NCBI GenBank assembly: GCA_903915655.1
Contig: CAIWTU010000083.1
Span: 62,001 to 126,000, forward strand
Source of the DNA: an uncultured Geobacter sp.
GTDB lineage: Bacteria > Desulfobacterota > Desulfuromonadia > Geobacterales > Geobacteraceae
Reading direction: 5' to 3'
DNA length: 64,000 bases
Of this stretch, positions 8,806 through 19,442 are shown piece by piece. The notes under the pieces were generated by a model, which was not told where the DNA came from, searched no databases, and saw only the letters and a program-made list of their open reading frames with translations. The translations under genes and the position numbers were made by a program. How positions within the stretch are numbered: the first letter of the stretch is position 1; every line of letters starts with the position of its first letter.

Positions 8806-9801
8806 TTACCCGTTGCCACAAATTTCCATCACCAGCCGCTCCAGCGCCAATGCCGGGTTCCACCTCCCTGATTTAAGTGCCAGGTCGAGGGCAAAAAACT
8901 TTTCAAAAATTCCGCTAAGTTCTCGAACCCTGAAATTTCTGGATTGGCGTAGTACTCCCTGCAGGAAGTAGGGATGTACACCGACCCTCTTCCCTATTTC
9001 TGCTGCAGGCACCCTCTTTTCAATCAGTTCAAGTATCTTCCAAAGTTGACGAAAGTGTCGCGTAAGCATGGAGAGAATCAGGAGGGGCGCTTCCCCATCG
9101 TGCATCAAGCTTTGGAGGTTACGAAGACCCTTTTCAAGGTTCTTTTCTCCAATGGAATTAGCGAGTTCAAATACGGTATTCACCCTGGTATCTGAAACTA
9201 CCGCTTTCACATCATCAACTTCAATTATGCCCCGATCCCCGGCATAAAGAGCTATCTTTTCGATCTGTGAAACCAATTCCTGCAAATTGTTGTCAGAAAA
9301 GCAGATAAGCATTTCCGCCGCATCCGGCCGAAATTTTTTACCCTGTTCAGCAGCCTCACCCATGATGAAAGGGAGCATCTGGTTTTCGTAGAGACGCTTG
9401 AACTCTACAAGTTCGCCTCTTTTTTTTATTTCCGTAAAAAATTTTTTTCTCTGGTCGATCTTCTCGCCCAGAAAAAGAAGACATGTAGTCGGAGATGGGT
9501 TTCTCACATAATTTGAGAGGGTCTCTAGTGCAATGGGAGGAAGCTTGTCTGAGTTCTTAACCAGAACAACTCGCCATTCGGCAAACATCGGCAACGTTTG
9601 CGCAGTCGCAACGATCTCATTCGCCGAACATTCATTGCCGTAATAGAGATTAAGGTTAAAATCGCGCAAATCTTCCGGAACCAGTCGGGAAAGGAGCTTT
9701 TTCACACCCTTTCCGATCAGATATGATTCATCACCATACAGAAAATAAAGGGGACGAATATCCCCTTTGTCTATAGATCTTATAAATTCTTCCGACTTCA
9801 T
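8806..9801 (-). CDS. holA: DNA polymerase III delta subunit
   Basis: A 331-residue protein of the HolA family, the clamp-loader subunit that opens the beta sliding clamp. The N terminus 'IRPLYFLYGDESYLIGKGVKKL' is the family hallmark, followed by the degenerate AAA domain without Walker motifs, and a C-terminal collar region (about 230-331). It lies 55 bp after lptE on the same strand, an order (leuS-lptE-holA-rpsT) widely seen in proteobacteria; rpsT here faces the other way, as usual. Confidence 0.93.
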   Translation of the reverse strand: MKSEEFIRSIDKGDIRPLYFLYGDESYLIGKGVKKLLSRLVPEDLRDFNLNLYYGNECSANEIVATAQTLPMFAEWRVVLVKNSDKLPPIALETLSNYVRNPSPTTCLLFLGEKIDQRKKFFTEIKKRGELVEFKRLYENQMLPFIMGEAAEQGKKFRPDAAEMLICFSDNNLQELVSQIEKIALYAGDRGIIEVDDVKAVVSDTRVNTVFELANSIGEKNLEKGLRNLQSLMHDGEAPLLILSMLTRHFRQLWKILELIEKRVPAAEIGKRVGVHPYFLQGVLRQSRNFRVRELSGIFEKFFALDLALKSGRWNPALALERLVMEICGNG

Positions 9802-9856
9802 GGAAAACAGCCCTCATATGGAGAAAAAGTTACCGACCTAGGCAGGAACCGTCTGC

Positions 9857-10372
9857 TCAGAAATCCTGCACAATCTTCAGATACAACTGCTGTGCAATCC
9901 TGCGACAAATCTCCTGAATCGCTGAATCTTCAGCGTTCTGCTGCAAACCTATATTCACATTGGCAGGATATGTCTGATCCCAAGAGAGATCACCCTTCCA
10001 GAGTACCTGCTGATTGCTGTTCCTGCGCAGGGTTGCATTCAGTTTCATGCTCGAAGAATACTGCATCACCGTATCGCTACGCGAATAAGAGGACGCCGTT
10101 GAGATATAAGAAAAAACTTCACCTGAAAGGGTCATCTCCGCAGCGGCCGCATCGGTGATCTGAAGTCCGCGCCTTTTGGCAAATTCTTCGATTATGGCAT
10201 TCGCAAAGACGCTTTCCAGGTTTGACTTGTAGGTCTTGTTGGCAAACAAGGGAATACTTATCGTTTTCCCAGCGCTGATCTTTTTGCTCGAACTCGTATT
10301 TAGCGAGTGATAACCGCATCCGGACAAACCAAACAGAACCAGCAGAAAAAATCCAAGATAATGTTCTTTCAA
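9857..10372 (-). CDS. lptE: LPS-assembly lipoprotein LptE
   Basis: A 171-residue lipoprotein. The signal peptide ends in the lipobox LSGC (Cys19), so it is lipidated and sent to the outer membrane. Family features include GYHSL after the cysteine and the 'ISIPLFANKTY' stretch. LptE plugs and helps assemble LptD, which inserts lipopolysaccharide into the outer leaflet. Position between leuS and holA agrees with this. Sequence conservation in this family is low, so context counts for much of the call. Confidence 0.88.
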   Translation of the reverse strand: MKEHYLGFFLLVLFGLSGCGYHSLNTSSSKKISAGKTISIPLFANKTYKSNLESVFANAIIEEFAKRRGLQITDAAAAEMTLSGEVFSYISTASSYSRSDTVMQYSSSMKLNATLRRNSNQQVLWKGDLSWDQTYPANVNIGLQQNAEDSAIQEICRRIAQQLYLKIVQDF

Positions 10373-10389
10373 AGAAACCTCACGTTAGG

Positions 10390-10417
10390 ACCAGTTACCA
10401 GTTACCGGTGACAGGTG
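10390..10417. repeat. Heptameric tandem repeat (4 units)
   Basis: Four 7-base units in a row: ACCAGTT, ACCAGTT, ACCGGTG, ACAGGTG, lying in the short gap between leuS and lptE. Similar heptad-periodic stretches occur at 19353-19380, 33801-33835 and 38941-38975. Confidence 0.6.
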
Positions 10418-10422
10418 ATTAT

Positions 10423-12897
10423 TTACAGTGTCACAATATTGACCAACTTACCTGGAACGCAAACAACCTTTTTAACAGCCTTGCCATCGGTGAATGATTT
10501 CACCCTTTCGTCAGCCAGCGCTGCAGCCTTAATTTCGTCTTCCTTTGCTGAAGCATCTACCGTTATCTTTCCTCGCAACTTGCCGTTAACCTGGACGATA
10601 ATAAGCAACTCTTCATCTGCTGCAGCAGCCTCGTCGAAAGATGGCCACCCCGCAGCCTCAACCCCACCTTGATAGCCGAGACATTCCCATAATTCTTCGC
10701 AGATGTGGGGGACAAAAGGTTCCAGAAGAAGGACAACACTCTCTACCGCTTCCTTCAGTACCGTTCGGTTGGCGGGGTGGGCCTTCGGCTCGAATGCGAA
10801 AATTGAGTTAACCAGTTCCATGATCGCAGCAATGGCTGTATTGAAATGGAAACGATCTTCAATATCGCCGGTAACCTTCCTGATGGTCTTATGGAGAATT
10901 CGCCGCAATTTTCTACCTTCTGCGGAGAGAGAATCGTGTCTGATTTCGCCAGCCACCCTGAAGAGCGGTCCGGTTTCATAGACCATTTTCCATATGCGGT
11001 TGAGAAAACGGAAGCTCCCTTCCACCCCCTGGTCACTCCAGTCCAGATCCTTCTCCGGCGGAGCTGCAAAGAGGGAAAAAAGCCTCGCCGTATCCGAACC
11101 GAAGGCGGAGATGATAGCATCAGGATCAACCACATTCCCCTTGGATTTGCTCATCTTGGCGCCATCCTTGATAACCATCCCCTGGGTAAGAAGATTAAGA
11201 AACGGTTCATCGATATCCACGTAACCGAGATCCCTCAGCATCTTGGTAAAGAAGCGAGCATACAGCAGGTGGAGAACGGCATGCTCAATACCGCCAATAT
11301 ACTGGTCCACCGACATCCACTCTTCTGTCTCCTCCTTGTCCAGCGGCCCGGCATCGAACTCCGGACAGCAGTAGCGGAGGAAGTACCAGGAAGACTGGAC
11401 AAAGGTATCCATGGTATCGGTCTCACGGCGAGCCATTCCACCACACTCTGGACAAGCTACATTCGCAAATGAAGGGACTTTCGAAAGAGGGTTGCCCCCT
11501 TCCCCTGAAAAAACGGCATCCATGGGGAGCACCACAGGGAGGTCCTGCACCGGGACCGGAACAGTGCCACACAGCTCGCAGTAAATGACCGGGATAGGAT
11601 TACCCCAGTAGCGCTGGCGGGAAATCCCCCAGTCACGCAGCCGGAAATTCACTGTTTCTTTGCCGAGCCCCTCTTTTTCCAGGTGGGCAGAGATCTTTTT
11701 CTTTGCCTCCTGGTTCTGTAAACCGTCAAAACAGCCTGAATTAACCAGTATTCCTTCTCCTGTGAAGGCCGAGGTCATGGTTTCCGGATCAACAGTCTCT
11801 CCTTCGGGCTGGATTACCACCTGAAGGGGTAGAGAATATTTCTTGGCAAACTCGAAATCGCGCTGATCATGGGTCGGCACGGCCATAACCGCACCCGTTC
11901 CATAATCGGTAAGGACAAAATTAGCCAGAAAGACCGGCATGCGCCGGTTGGTCAAAGGATTGACGCAGTAAGAGCCGGTAAAGATCCCTTCTTTTTCCAT
12001 ATCCTCGGCCGTACGCTCCATTTTGTCGGTTTTCTTTACCTTCTCAATGAAGTCGCCGACTTTTTCTTGATTCTCAGGAGTGGCCAACTTCAGTGCTAGA
12101 GGGTGTTCCGGCGCCAGCGACATGAATGTGGCCCCACACAAGGTATCCTGACGGGTAGTGAATACCGTTATGCCGTGCGACTCCCCCTCAAGCGGAAAAT
12201 AGATCTCACAGCCGCGGCTTTTCCCTATCCAGTTGCGTTGCATGGTCAGAACCCGTTCCGGCCAACCGGGGAGCTTATCTGTATAGTCGAGGAGTTCCTC
12301 TGCATAGTGTGTGATCCTAAAAAACCACGAGTCCAGCTCCTTCTGTTGCACCTCACTGCTGCAACGCCAGCAGCAACCGGCCTCTACCTGTTCGTTGGCA
12401 AGCACCGTTTCGCATTTCGGGCACCAGTTGACAAAAGAGGTTTTCTTGTATGCCAGGCCTTGCTTGTACATCTGCAAAAAAATGAGCTGTTCCCACTTAT
12501 AGTACGCCAGATCGCAGGTTGCAAATTCCCGGTCCCAATCATAGGAAAACCCCATTTTTTTCAGCTGGGTTCGCATGTAGTCGATATTTTCGTATGTCCA
12601 TTTGGCAGGGTGGCTTTTATTCTGGATCGCCGCATTCTCGGCAGGCATGCCGAAAGCATCCCATCCCATCGGATGTAAGACATTATAGCCCCGCATCCGC
12701 TTGAAACGCGCAAGCACGTCACCTATGGAATAATTGCGGACATGCCCCATATGGATGCGTCCGGACGGATAGGGGAACATCTCCAGCAGATAATATTTTT
12801 CCCTTCCACTATTCTTCGTCGCCTTGAAACTTTTCCCGCTTTCCCAATTTGCCTGCCATTTCTTTTCGACTTTACTGGGACTATATTTCTCCTCCAC
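10423..12897 (-). CDS. leuS: Leucyl-tRNA synthetase
   Basis: An 824-residue class I enzyme that charges tRNA-Leu. The HIGH motif appears as HMGH in '[14 protein letters not shown]' (about residues 44-57) and the KMSKS loop as '[14 protein letters not shown]' near 580. The large editing (CP1) domain lies between, with zinc-like cysteine pairs ('CPKCETV', 'CELCGTVP', 'CPECGG'). The full length matches bacterial LeuRS. The start is GTG at 12897, preceded by GGAGG at a good distance. A stem (12933-12950) lies in the 72-base leader; it is too short for a T-box. Confidence 0.97.
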   Translation of the reverse strand: MEEKYSPSKVEKKWQANWESGKSFKATKNSGREKYYLLEMFPYPSGRIHMGHVRNYSIGDVLARFKRMRGYNVLHPMGWDAFGMPAENAAIQNKSHPAKWTYENIDYMRTQLKKMGFSYDWDREFATCDLAYYKWEQLIFLQMYKQGLAYKKTSFVNWCPKCETVLANEQVEAGCCWRCSSEVQQKELDSWFFRITHYAEELLDYTDKLPGWPERVLTMQRNWIGKSRGCEIYFPLEGESHGITVFTTRQDTLCGATFMSLAPEHPLALKLATPENQEKVGDFIEKVKKTDKMERTAEDMEKEGIFTGSYCVNPLTNRRMPVFLANFVLTDYGTGAVMAVPTHDQRDFEFAKKYSLPLQVVIQPEGETVDPETMTSAFTGEGILVNSGCFDGLQNQEAKKKISAHLEKEGLGKETVNFRLRDWGISRQRYWGNPIPVIYCELCGTVPVPVQDLPVVLPMDAVFSGEGGNPLSKVPSFANVACPECGGMARRETDTMDTFVQSSWYFLRYCCPEFDAGPLDKEETEEWMSVDQYIGGIEHAVLHLLYARFFTKMLRDLGYVDIDEPFLNLLTQGMVIKDGAKMSKSKGNVVDPDAIISAFGSDTARLFSLFAAPPEKDLDWSDQGVEGSFRFLNRIWKMVYETGPLFRVAGEIRHDSLSAEGRKLRRILHKTIRKVTGDIEDRFHFNTAIAAIMELVNSIFAFEPKAHPANRTVLKEAVESVVLLLEPFVPHICEELWECLGYQGGVEAAGWPSFDEAAAADEELLIIVQVNGKLRGKITVDASAKEDEIKAAALADERVKSFTDGKAVKKVVCVPGKLVNIVTL

Positions 12898-12932
12898 TAG
12901 ATACCTCCGGATAAATTCTTATTACCTGAACC

Positions 12933-12950
12933 ACCCCCCGATAAGGGGGT
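12933..12950. other. Short GC stem-loop upstream of leuS
   Basis: ACCCCC and GGGGGT pair around a 6-base loop (CGATAA). No T run follows on either strand. It could end transcription of the gene upstream or sit in the leuS leader; function unclear. Confidence 0.35.
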
Positions 12951-12969
12951 ATTACTCTACATGGCTGCG

Positions 12970-13794
12970 CTACTTGGTTAACAAATCAATAAACCCCTGT
13001 ATTGTTGACAATTTTCGTTCAGATTCGGAGTAGAGCTTGGAACTGAATATGGCAGTGGCGGAATGTCCGGCCAACAAAGTAAAGAGCTCGTAATCAAGGT
13101 CTGCAAAATTCTTTTTCTGGACAAGCAACTTATAAATAACTATGACTCCTATCACTTGATCTTTGATTTTAAGGGGGATACAGACCATGGGGTTAAGGAT
13201 ATCAACTTTATACGTGTCGATCTCTCCGGCAAAGTAATTATCGCCACTCCTGGCCACACCGCCGATTATTCCATTACCGTATCTGACCGGAGGGATTTCA
13301 TCCAGGGAAACCCCTTCAGAGGAAACTGCTGTTAATTCATTGGTCTTTTCGTCAAGAAGCATAATAGCAAACTCCTCGGCTCCGATCAGATTAATGACGA
13401 TTTCCATGATAATCTGCAGGACTTCCCCGAAATCAAGGGTCGAATGGAGCTGGTAACTGGCAATGTAAAGGTTGGCCAGATTATTATTCTCCGCCTCAAT
13501 CTCCAGATAGCGTAAAGCAAAATCCTGGTTCTCCTTCTGAATCTGCCGGATTCTACCAAGAACCTCCTCTTTCTCGTTCTCCAGTTCCGCAATTCGCGAC
13601 AGAAGCATTTTGTTCTCGACCGTAGGCACCCCGACTTCAGGGCCTCCCCGCAAAGCCTCCTCCAGCTGAAGCACCTGGTAACGGAGCCGCTCGTTTTCTT
13701 TTAAAAGCTCCTGGGTAAACTCGGCCCCCTTCTTAAAGACCTGGAGAAATTCCTCTCCCCGGCTGGAAACCCCTTTTTCATCTTCAGTTGACAT
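12970..13794 (-). CDS. GAF-domain protein with N-terminal coiled coil
   Basis: A 274-residue soluble protein. Residues ~15-120 are rich in E, K, L and R in heptad-like order (for example 'LLKENERLRYQVLQLEEAL'), a long coiled coil. A GAF domain follows (~125-265; 'LHSTLDFGEVLQIIMEIVI', 'VCIPLKIKDQVIGVIVIY'), a fold that senses small ligands. There is no output domain, so it may act by contact with another protein. I chose the ATG at 13794, which has AGGAG 6 bases upstream, over the longer reading. It sits just after cheB on the same strand and may serve that system (inference). Confidence 0.75.
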   Translation of the reverse strand: MSTEDEKGVSSRGEEFLQVFKKGAEFTQELLKENERLRYQVLQLEEALRGGPEVGVPTVENKMLLSRIAELENEKEEVLGRIRQIQKENQDFALRYLEIEAENNNLANLYIASYQLHSTLDFGEVLQIIMEIVINLIGAEEFAIMLLDEKTNELTAVSSEGVSLDEIPPVRYGNGIIGGVARSGDNYFAGEIDTYKVDILNPMVCIPLKIKDQVIGVIVIYKLLVQKKNFADLDYELFTLLAGHSATAIFSSKLYSESERKLSTIQGFIDLLTK

Positions 13795-13935
13795 ATTCTG
13801 CTCCTGTATTAATGCAGCATTGTATATTGCTACCGGAGGACCTAAATATCGAGTCATAGCGTTCCCGGCAGTCAGCTGTCACAGAGAACGGTGCAGAATT
13901 GAAAAATTTTATAACCGGTATAGATCCAATCAGCC

Positions 13936-15012
13936 TCAATTGCAGGTGACCCGGCAACGGTGCATTATCTCACCCGGCATTCGTTCAAGAGTAAGCACCT
14001 TGTCAACCAGACCGGTGGCAATTGCTTCCCTTGGCATACCGAAGATCACTGCCGAATCTTCCGCTTCCGCCAGCACCTGTCCGCCGGCAGCCTTGATAGC
14101 CTTCACTCCCTTACTTCCATCATTACCCATTCCGGTCAGCACGACCCCGAGAAGGTGCGGACCGAACAACCCCGCGCAGGAGGTAAACATGCGGTCCACG
14201 GAAGGTATATAGTGTTCCGCCGGATACGGATCCTGAAGTGATACCACCACACTATCCGCATCTTCCCGAAAAAGCATATTGCGCCCACCTGGAGCAATAA
14301 GGACTTTACCCCGCTGCAAAAGGTCACCTTCTTCCGCTTCCTTTATCTCGAAAACTGACGAACGGTTCAACCTCTCGGCAAACGCACGGGTAAACCCGGA
14401 GGGCATGTGCTGTGAAACCACCACGGCAAAAGAAGGCGGCCCGGTAAATGTTGAAAATATCCCCTGCAGCGCCGTGGGGCCACCAGTAGAGGCGCCTATG
14501 GCAACCACGCTGATGCCGGCGTAATTTGTTTTAAGAGATAATCCTGCCCCCTTCTTTTTCGTTTTGGATGGCCCGTTGTCGAACACCAGGGATTCCCGGA
14601 TCTTGATACCAGACATGTTGAGTTTGAAAACATTTTTGACTTTGTCAAGCAGATTGTCCCTGATTTTAAGCAATTCATCCGAGATAACGGTGGTCGGTTT
14701 GGCAATAAAGTCGATTGCGCCAAGCTCCAGCGCCTTGAAGACCTGATCATCGCCCCCTCTGGAACTGACAACGATAACCGGTGTCGGACAGCGGCTCATG
14801 ATGATGCGAAGCAGGGTAAAGCCGTCCATCCTCGGCATCTCGATATCAAGGGTGACAAGATCCGGTTTCAACGCCAGTATCTTCTGGATCCCCTCTTCAC
14901 CGTCAACCGCATAACCGACTACCTCAACCTCGGGAAGGCCCTCGAGCATTCTGGTTATCGCCCTCCGGTTGTAGGCTGAATCATCAATAACCACCACCCT
15001 TATCTTTTTCAA
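13936..15012 (-). CDS. cheB: Chemotaxis response regulator and protein-glutamate methylesterase CheB
   Basis: A 358-residue two-domain protein. The receiver domain (1-125) has the acidic pair near 10-11 and phospho-acceptor Asp56 in '[14 protein letters not shown]'. The C-terminal methylesterase has the catalytic triad motifs [10 protein letters not shown] (Ser), SQHMPSGFT (His) and GMGNDGS (Asp). It removes methyl groups from chemoreceptors and may deamidate them. Its ATG overlaps the cheR stop by 4 bases, so the two opposed enzymes are translationally coupled. Confidence 0.95.
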   Translation of the reverse strand: MKKIRVVVIDDSAYNRRAITRMLEGLPEVEVVGYAVDGEEGIQKILALKPDLVTLDIEMPRMDGFTLLRIIMSRCPTPVIVVSSRGGDDQVFKALELGAIDFIAKPTTVISDELLKIRDNLLDKVKNVFKLNMSGIKIRESLVFDNGPSKTKKKGAGLSLKTNYAGISVVAIGASTGGPTALQGIFSTFTGPPSFAVVVSQHMPSGFTRAFAERLNRSSVFEIKEAEEGDLLQRGKVLIAPGGRNMLFREDADSVVVSLQDPYPAEHYIPSVDRMFTSCAGLFGPHLLGVVLTGMGNDGSKGVKAIKAAGGQVLAEAEDSAVIFGMPREAIATGLVDKVLTLERMPGEIMHRCRVTCN

Positions 15013-15860
15013 GAAGAACCTCCGGAATGTGCATCGCTGCGGTTTTTCTGATATACCATGTCATTTTTCAAGTGACGCAGAGTAAAAGGAGTGGAATTAT
15101 TCAACAGCGATTCCGCATGCCCGAGGAGAAGAAAACCCCCTTCGCGAAGCGATTTGTAAAATATTTCGACAACCTTTTTTTTGGCTGGCAAGTCGAAGTA
15201 TATTATAACGTTACGGCAAAAAATTACATCCATTTTCCCGAGCAGCTCTACCCGGTTTTCATCAAAGAGGTTCAGATGACAGATGGTAACCATCCGCTTG
15301 ACTTCATCGTCTAACCTGAAAAAACCTTCCTGTTCCAAAAAGTGACGCTTTATATACCGGGATTCGGTAGCTCTGAAGGATGTTTTGCCATAGACGGCTT
15401 TTCGAGCACGATTCAACACCCGATTACTGATGTCGGTGGCGATTATCTCCACTCTCCAGCCTGCAAAAGATCCTGTTTCCAGGAGAAGCATCGCAATCGT
15501 GTACGCCTCTTCACCTGTAGAGCAGCCAGCGCTCCAGATCCTGAGTTCCCGCTCCCCTTTTTCCTCCTTGGCAGCGAATATTTCCGGGAGAATTTCGTCG
15601 GTGAAGGCCTTTAACTGGAATGACTCGCGGAAAAAATAGGTTTCGTTGGTCGTAAGGAGATCCATAATAGCGGACAACTCCTGCTCCCTCCCCTTTCCAT
15701 ATTTTAAATGATTGTAGTATTCACGGAAACTTGCCATCTGATGTTCCAGAAGCCGCTTGCCAAGCCTTTTTTCCAGCAGATATTTTATGTCAAGATCAAA
15801 ATATAGTCCGCAATGATCGTGAAGAAGATCCCTTATCAGGCGAAACTCTTCTTCGGACAT
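15009..15860 (-). CDS. cheR: Chemoreceptor methyltransferase CheR
   Basis: A 283-residue SAM-dependent enzyme that methylates receptor glutamates. The N-terminal helical domain is followed by the SAM site '[18 protein letters not shown]' and '[13 protein letters not shown]'. I prefer the ATG at 15860, with GAGG well placed, over an in-frame ATG at 15896 that overlaps the preceding cheW and has no clear ribosome site. It lies between cheW and cheB in one minus-strand operon. Confidence 0.94.
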   Translation of the reverse strand: MSEEEFRLIRDLLHDHCGLYFDLDIKYLLEKRLGKRLLEHQMASFREYYNHLKYGKGREQELSAIMDLLTTNETYFFRESFQLKAFTDEILPEIFAAKEEKGERELRIWSAGCSTGEEAYTIAMLLLETGSFAGWRVEIIATDISNRVLNRARKAVYGKTSFRATESRYIKRHFLEQEGFFRLDDEVKRMVTICHLNLFDENRVELLGKMDVIFCRNVIIYFDLPAKKKVVEIFYKSLREGGFLLLGHAESLLNNSTPFTLRHLKNDMVYQKNRSDAHSGGSS

Positions 15861-15886
15861 CGTAACCTCGGAGTCGGCGGCAAGTA

Positions 15887-16438
15887 TCATTGGCATATGC
15901 CGAAATCTTCAACTACAGGCTTCTTCACCAGGGCATCATCCAGAGAAGTGGCGCAATCCTTTATCCCGGCAGAAACCATGGTCTCATAAAGCGCCGTCCC
16001 TTCCTGCGGACAGATAATCAGATCAAGGTTTAACAGCATGACAGGATCCCCCTTCAACAGAAAAACAGCCACGATATTTTCTCTGGAGACGCCATCATTG
16101 AAGTATGGCGGCGGGCGCAGATCATCCACTGGAACGGCTGTTACTTCCGTAACTTCATCCACTGCCAGGCCAACGGTCTGTCCCGTCAGACAAACTATCA
16201 GCAGCCTCTTCTTCTGATCTGCCGGCTGGCCAGGCAATATGAATCTACTGTGAAGATCAATGATCGGAATAACCGTACCCCGAAGATTTATGACCCCTTC
16301 AACAAAAGCGGGGGCGTATGGCAATCTGGCAGAGGGCCTCGGCTTTACTATCTCCTTGATCCGCATTATGTCCGCAGCGTACAGATCGCTGCCTAGCCGG
16401 AAACAGAGCAGCTGAATTTTCTGGATATCCGTATTCAT
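15887..16438 (-). CDS. cheW: CheW-type coupling protein
   Basis: A 183-residue protein with one CheW domain (about 8-150: 'LLCFRLGSDLYAADIMRIKEIVKP', 'PAFVEGVINLRGTVIPIIDL'). CheW links receptors to the kinase CheA. It has a ~30-residue C-terminal tail beyond the domain. Two CheW proteins are encoded side by side here, which suggests either different receptor partners or different positions in the array. Confidence 0.92.
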   Translation of the reverse strand: MNTDIQKIQLLCFRLGSDLYAADIMRIKEIVKPRPSARLPYAPAFVEGVINLRGTVIPIIDLHSRFILPGQPADQKKRLLIVCLTGQTVGLAVDEVTEVTAVPVDDLRPPPYFNDGVSRENIVAVFLLKGDPVMLLNLDLIICPQEGTALYETMVSAGIKDCATSLDDALVKKPVVEDFGICQ

Positions 16439-16461
16439 GAAATACCCTTTGTCAACCCTGA

Positions 16462-17190
16462 TTATTGAAGAGCAACGTCCAGAATCTTTTCGAGATCGAT
16501 AAGGATGAGCAGTCGATCACCCTGGCGGACGATTCCGCTTATGAATTCGCGCTTTGTTCCTTCCAGAACAGCTGGCGGAATCTCGACAGACTGTTGCTCC
16601 AGCCGGACGACCTGAAACACCTCATCCACCAGGAGTCCGTAACATTGATCCATCATTCTTACTATGATGATACGTTTCTTGCCAGAGGGTGTAGAAGTTG
16701 CGAAACCGAGTCTTGCAGAAAGATCGAATACAGGGAGAATAATCCCCCTCAAGGATATAATCCCCAGCACAAAAACCGGGGCGCGCGGAACCTCCGTAAT
16801 TTCCCGCAACCTGATGATCTCCTTTATCTCCATCAGATTAATCGCATATTTCTCAGTCCCTACCCGAAAACTGATGTAGTTAAGGGGGGGGCGCCTCACC
16901 TCTTCCTGGTCGGATGGTGGCGCCGGAAGATTATCACCGGAGCAGTCGGCCGCCTGGCGACCGTCGAGCAGAACCGCGAGGGGGTCAAAAGTTATCGGCA
17001 ACGTTCCAGTTTCTTCACGGCGCCCTGCTCCCTCCGGATCGACAGAGAGAGCATATTGATTCCCGGCTTCCCAATGGAGAGGGATATAGTCGCCAGACTC
17101 CAGGGAAGGCCGAGTGCGGTTCGTAGCAACAGCACCCTTTGCCGCATCTTTCTCCAGCTGCGCTTTTTTCCTGGTTTCCGCCAGATTCAT
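16462..17190 (-). CDS. CheW-domain protein with ~90-residue N-terminal extension
   Basis: A 242-residue protein. The CheW domain fills about residues 100-240 ('NYISFRVGTEKYAINLMEIKEI', 'VFVLGIISLRGIILPVFDL'). The first ~95 residues are of low complexity, charged then proline-rich, and look disordered; classical CheW lacks them. The extension starts 'NLAETRKKAQLEKDAAKG'. It could be a docking arm or tether for another component of this cluster. Start: ATG at 17190; the region just upstream (17191-17288) has no gene. Confidence 0.85.
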   Translation of the reverse strand: MNLAETRKKAQLEKDAAKGAVATNRTRPSLESGDYIPLHWEAGNQYALSVDPEGAGRREETGTLPITFDPLAVLLDGRQAADCSGDNLPAPPSDQEEVRRPPLNYISFRVGTEKYAINLMEIKEIIRLREITEVPRAPVFVLGIISLRGIILPVFDLSARLGFATSTPSGKKRIIIVRMMDQCYGLLVDEVFQVVRLEQQSVEIPPAVLEGTKREFISGIVRQGDRLLILIDLEKILDVALQ

Positions 17191-17288
17191 ATCAACCTTG
17201 GCATTCTAACGTCAGATTTTTGAAGAGAGGATCTGCCAGCGCCTTACGGAAAGGCTTCTCTCTGAGGCCGTGGAATCTTCTGAAGATC

Positions 17289-19337
17289 CTACTCTGCACT
17301 CCTTGTCGACTCGTTAATAATAGCAGCAATATCAAGGATAAGGATAGTGCGCTGGTCACCCAGGTCGGCCACGCCCGAAAACCCTTTTATTCCCCTGAAG
17401 GTATCGCCAAGGGGCTTGATGACGATATCCCGCTGACCGAGGAGGTCATCAACCACCACTCCGACTCGTTTTTCCCCCACCCTTACCACTATTACGTAAA
17501 ATTCTTCGGGGGAGGCACCCCCCTCCCCTTTCCTGAAAAACTTTGCGAGGCGTAGCAGGGGAAGAGTTATATCGCGCAAATTGATAACTTCTTTCCCCTC
17601 TACGGTCAAGAGAGAGCGTCTCTCGATGGAAATGGTCTCCTGAACCGAAGTAATCGGGATGGCATAGGTACGTCCGGCGGCAGTAATCAGCAGAACCTTG
17701 ATAATAGCCAGAGTTATCGGGAGAGTTATTGTTACCCGGGTTCCCCTGCCAGATTCACTATCAACCTCGACCAGACCGGAAAGGGCGGCAATATTGTTCC
17801 TCACCACGTCCATCCCGACACCACGACCGGATATTTCACTTACCTTGTCAGCAGTGGAAAACCCGGGGAGGAAGAGAAGTTCCAGGAGGTCCTTATCGGC
17901 AAGGCCCTGTATGCTCCGAATATGTCCGGATCGCAAGGCCAGCTGCTTTACCCTGTCGAAATCTACCCCCCTTCCATCATCTTCTACGTCAATTACGACA
18001 TGATTCCCCTTCTGCCTTGAGGATAGGGTAATTATTCCTTTCCGGTCCTTCCCTTGCCTGACCCGTTCTTCGGGGGACTCTATACCATGGTCAATGGAAT
18101 TTCTTATGATATGCATGAGCGGATCAGAGATATCCTCGATAATCATCTTGTCCAGTTCGGTATCGGCGCCGGAAATCTTGAGCTCGACAAGTTTCCCCTG
18201 TTCACGGGAGACCTTGCGGACAATGCTGGTCATTCTGTCGAACAGTTGGCCTACCGGAGTCATTCGGATCTCCATGACCCCCTTCTGCAGTTCATTCAAT
18301 TTTCTCTCAAGTCCCTTGGCTGCCTTGTCCAGTTCGATGGCAAGAGTGGAAAAACCCTGACTTCGCAAACGGTTCGAAAGGTCGGCAATTACTGATTGCG
18401 AGAGAAGGAGTTCGCCGACAATATTCATAAGTTCATCCAGCTTGCCAATGTCAACCCGCGTCGTAAGAGTCAGATTCCTGGCAGAATGACCCTGTTCCTC
18501 TAACGCCGGAAGTAATGCTGCAGAAAGTTCCCGCACCGGGTCAGGGTCCTCCCCCGTTTTTACTGCGGGAACGTTCTGCGCAGGGGGGCCGAGACGGCGT
18601 ACAACGGTGTTTTCCTTGTAAAGAAAGGCATTAACGGCAGGGATATCCCTTTCCGAACCAAACAGGATATCAAAAGATATGGAGTTTTCCAGATTACCTT
18701 CCGCACTCGGGAGGGTGCTGATAACTTCACCCACGGTTTTAAGGAGATCGAGTAAATCCCCCAGTTCCCGGTCAAATGTGTCAAGACTGTACGAAACCGA
18801 TACCGAGTAGATATTCCGGCCTTTATTGACGTTTTCCAGCAGCCGGTGTTCCTCATACTCGGTCAGAGACCTCAGAACCTTGTCCGGAAGGGCGAGTTGT
18901 CCCAGCGGAGCAACCTTGGTGACCTGTTGGGCACGTGCAATGAGGGCATTCGTCCTTTTAACAGCCGGAGAAATATCTATTTCGCTCGAGTTTTCCGTTC
19001 CTGCATTCCTGACAAGAGTACCGAGAACCTCCATCGAATCAAAAAGAACAGTTACTGCGGAATAGTCAAGAGGGATCTTACCCAGACGAAGGAGGTCCAG
19101 AAGATTTTCCAGACTGTGGGCCAGTTCCACGATCCCCGCAAATCCGAACATCCCAGCCAGACCTTTGAGGGAGTGTGTGCTCCGGAAAATGGAATTGACA
19201 ACATCAGGATCGGAATCGCCCCTGTCGGCACAGTCGCTGAGCTTGACGAGTTCCAGGCTCAACTGATTAATTATTTCTTCGCTCTCGGCCAGGAAATCGT
19301 TGATTCCCCTGCCTGATCGATTGTTTGACATGGACAT
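17289..19337 (-). CDS. cheA: Chemotaxis sensor histidine kinase CheA
   Basis: A 682-residue kinase. Order: HPt/P1 with phospho-accepting His55 in 'FRSTHSLKGLAGMFGF'; a linker with an additional domain near 170-250; P3 dimerisation helices ('DIGKLDELMNIVGELLLSQ'); the HATPase/P4 domain with 'HIIRNSIDHGIE' and GRGVGMDVV; and a C-terminal CheW-like P5. It phosphorylates CheB and a CheY partner. No chemoreceptor and no stand-alone CheY are encoded nearby, so this may control something other than flagella (type IV pili or gene expression), as several Geobacter Che clusters are thought to do. Confidence 0.95.
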   Translation of the reverse strand: MSMSNNRSGRGINDFLAESEEIINQLSLELVKLSDCADRGDSDPDVVNSIFRSTHSLKGLAGMFGFAGIVELAHSLENLLDLLRLGKIPLDYSAVTVLFDSMEVLGTLVRNAGTENSSEIDISPAVKRTNALIARAQQVTKVAPLGQLALPDKVLRSLTEYEEHRLLENVNKGRNIYSVSVSYSLDTFDRELGDLLDLLKTVGEVISTLPSAEGNLENSISFDILFGSERDIPAVNAFLYKENTVVRRLGPPAQNVPAVKTGEDPDPVRELSAALLPALEEQGHSARNLTLTTRVDIGKLDELMNIVGELLLSQSVIADLSNRLRSQGFSTLAIELDKAAKGLERKLNELQKGVMEIRMTPVGQLFDRMTSIVRKVSREQGKLVELKISGADTELDKMIIEDISDPLMHIIRNSIDHGIESPEERVRQGKDRKGIITLSSRQKGNHVVIDVEDDGRGVDFDRVKQLALRSGHIRSIQGLADKDLLELLFLPGFSTADKVSEISGRGVGMDVVRNNIAALSGLVEVDSESGRGTRVTITLPITLAIIKVLLITAAGRTYAIPITSVQETISIERRSLLTVEGKEVINLRDITLPLLRLAKFFRKGEGGASPEEFYVIVVRVGEKRVGVVVDDLLGQRDIVIKPLGDTFRGIKGFSGVADLGDQRTILILDIAAIINESTRSAE

Positions 19338-19352
19338 GTTGGTTAATTGGTC

Positions 19353-19380
19353 GCTAGCCGCCAGCCGCTAGCCGCTGCTT
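19353..19380. repeat. Heptameric tandem repeat upstream of cheA
   Basis: Units GCTAGCC, GCCAGCC, GCTAGCC and GCTGCTT follow each other with period 7 between cheA and the DUF4388 gene. Related in form to the repeats at 10390, 33801 and 38941. Confidence 0.6.
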
Positions 19381-19442
19381 TACCATCACGGATACCTGCG
19401 GATCAATTCAAGAAGTAGTTAGTCAGTATCTCTTTGATCGAA

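Noticed and set aside
12898-12969. T-box leader for leuS
   Set aside because: Only 72 bases between genes and no T-box core sequence; only a short GC stem is present.
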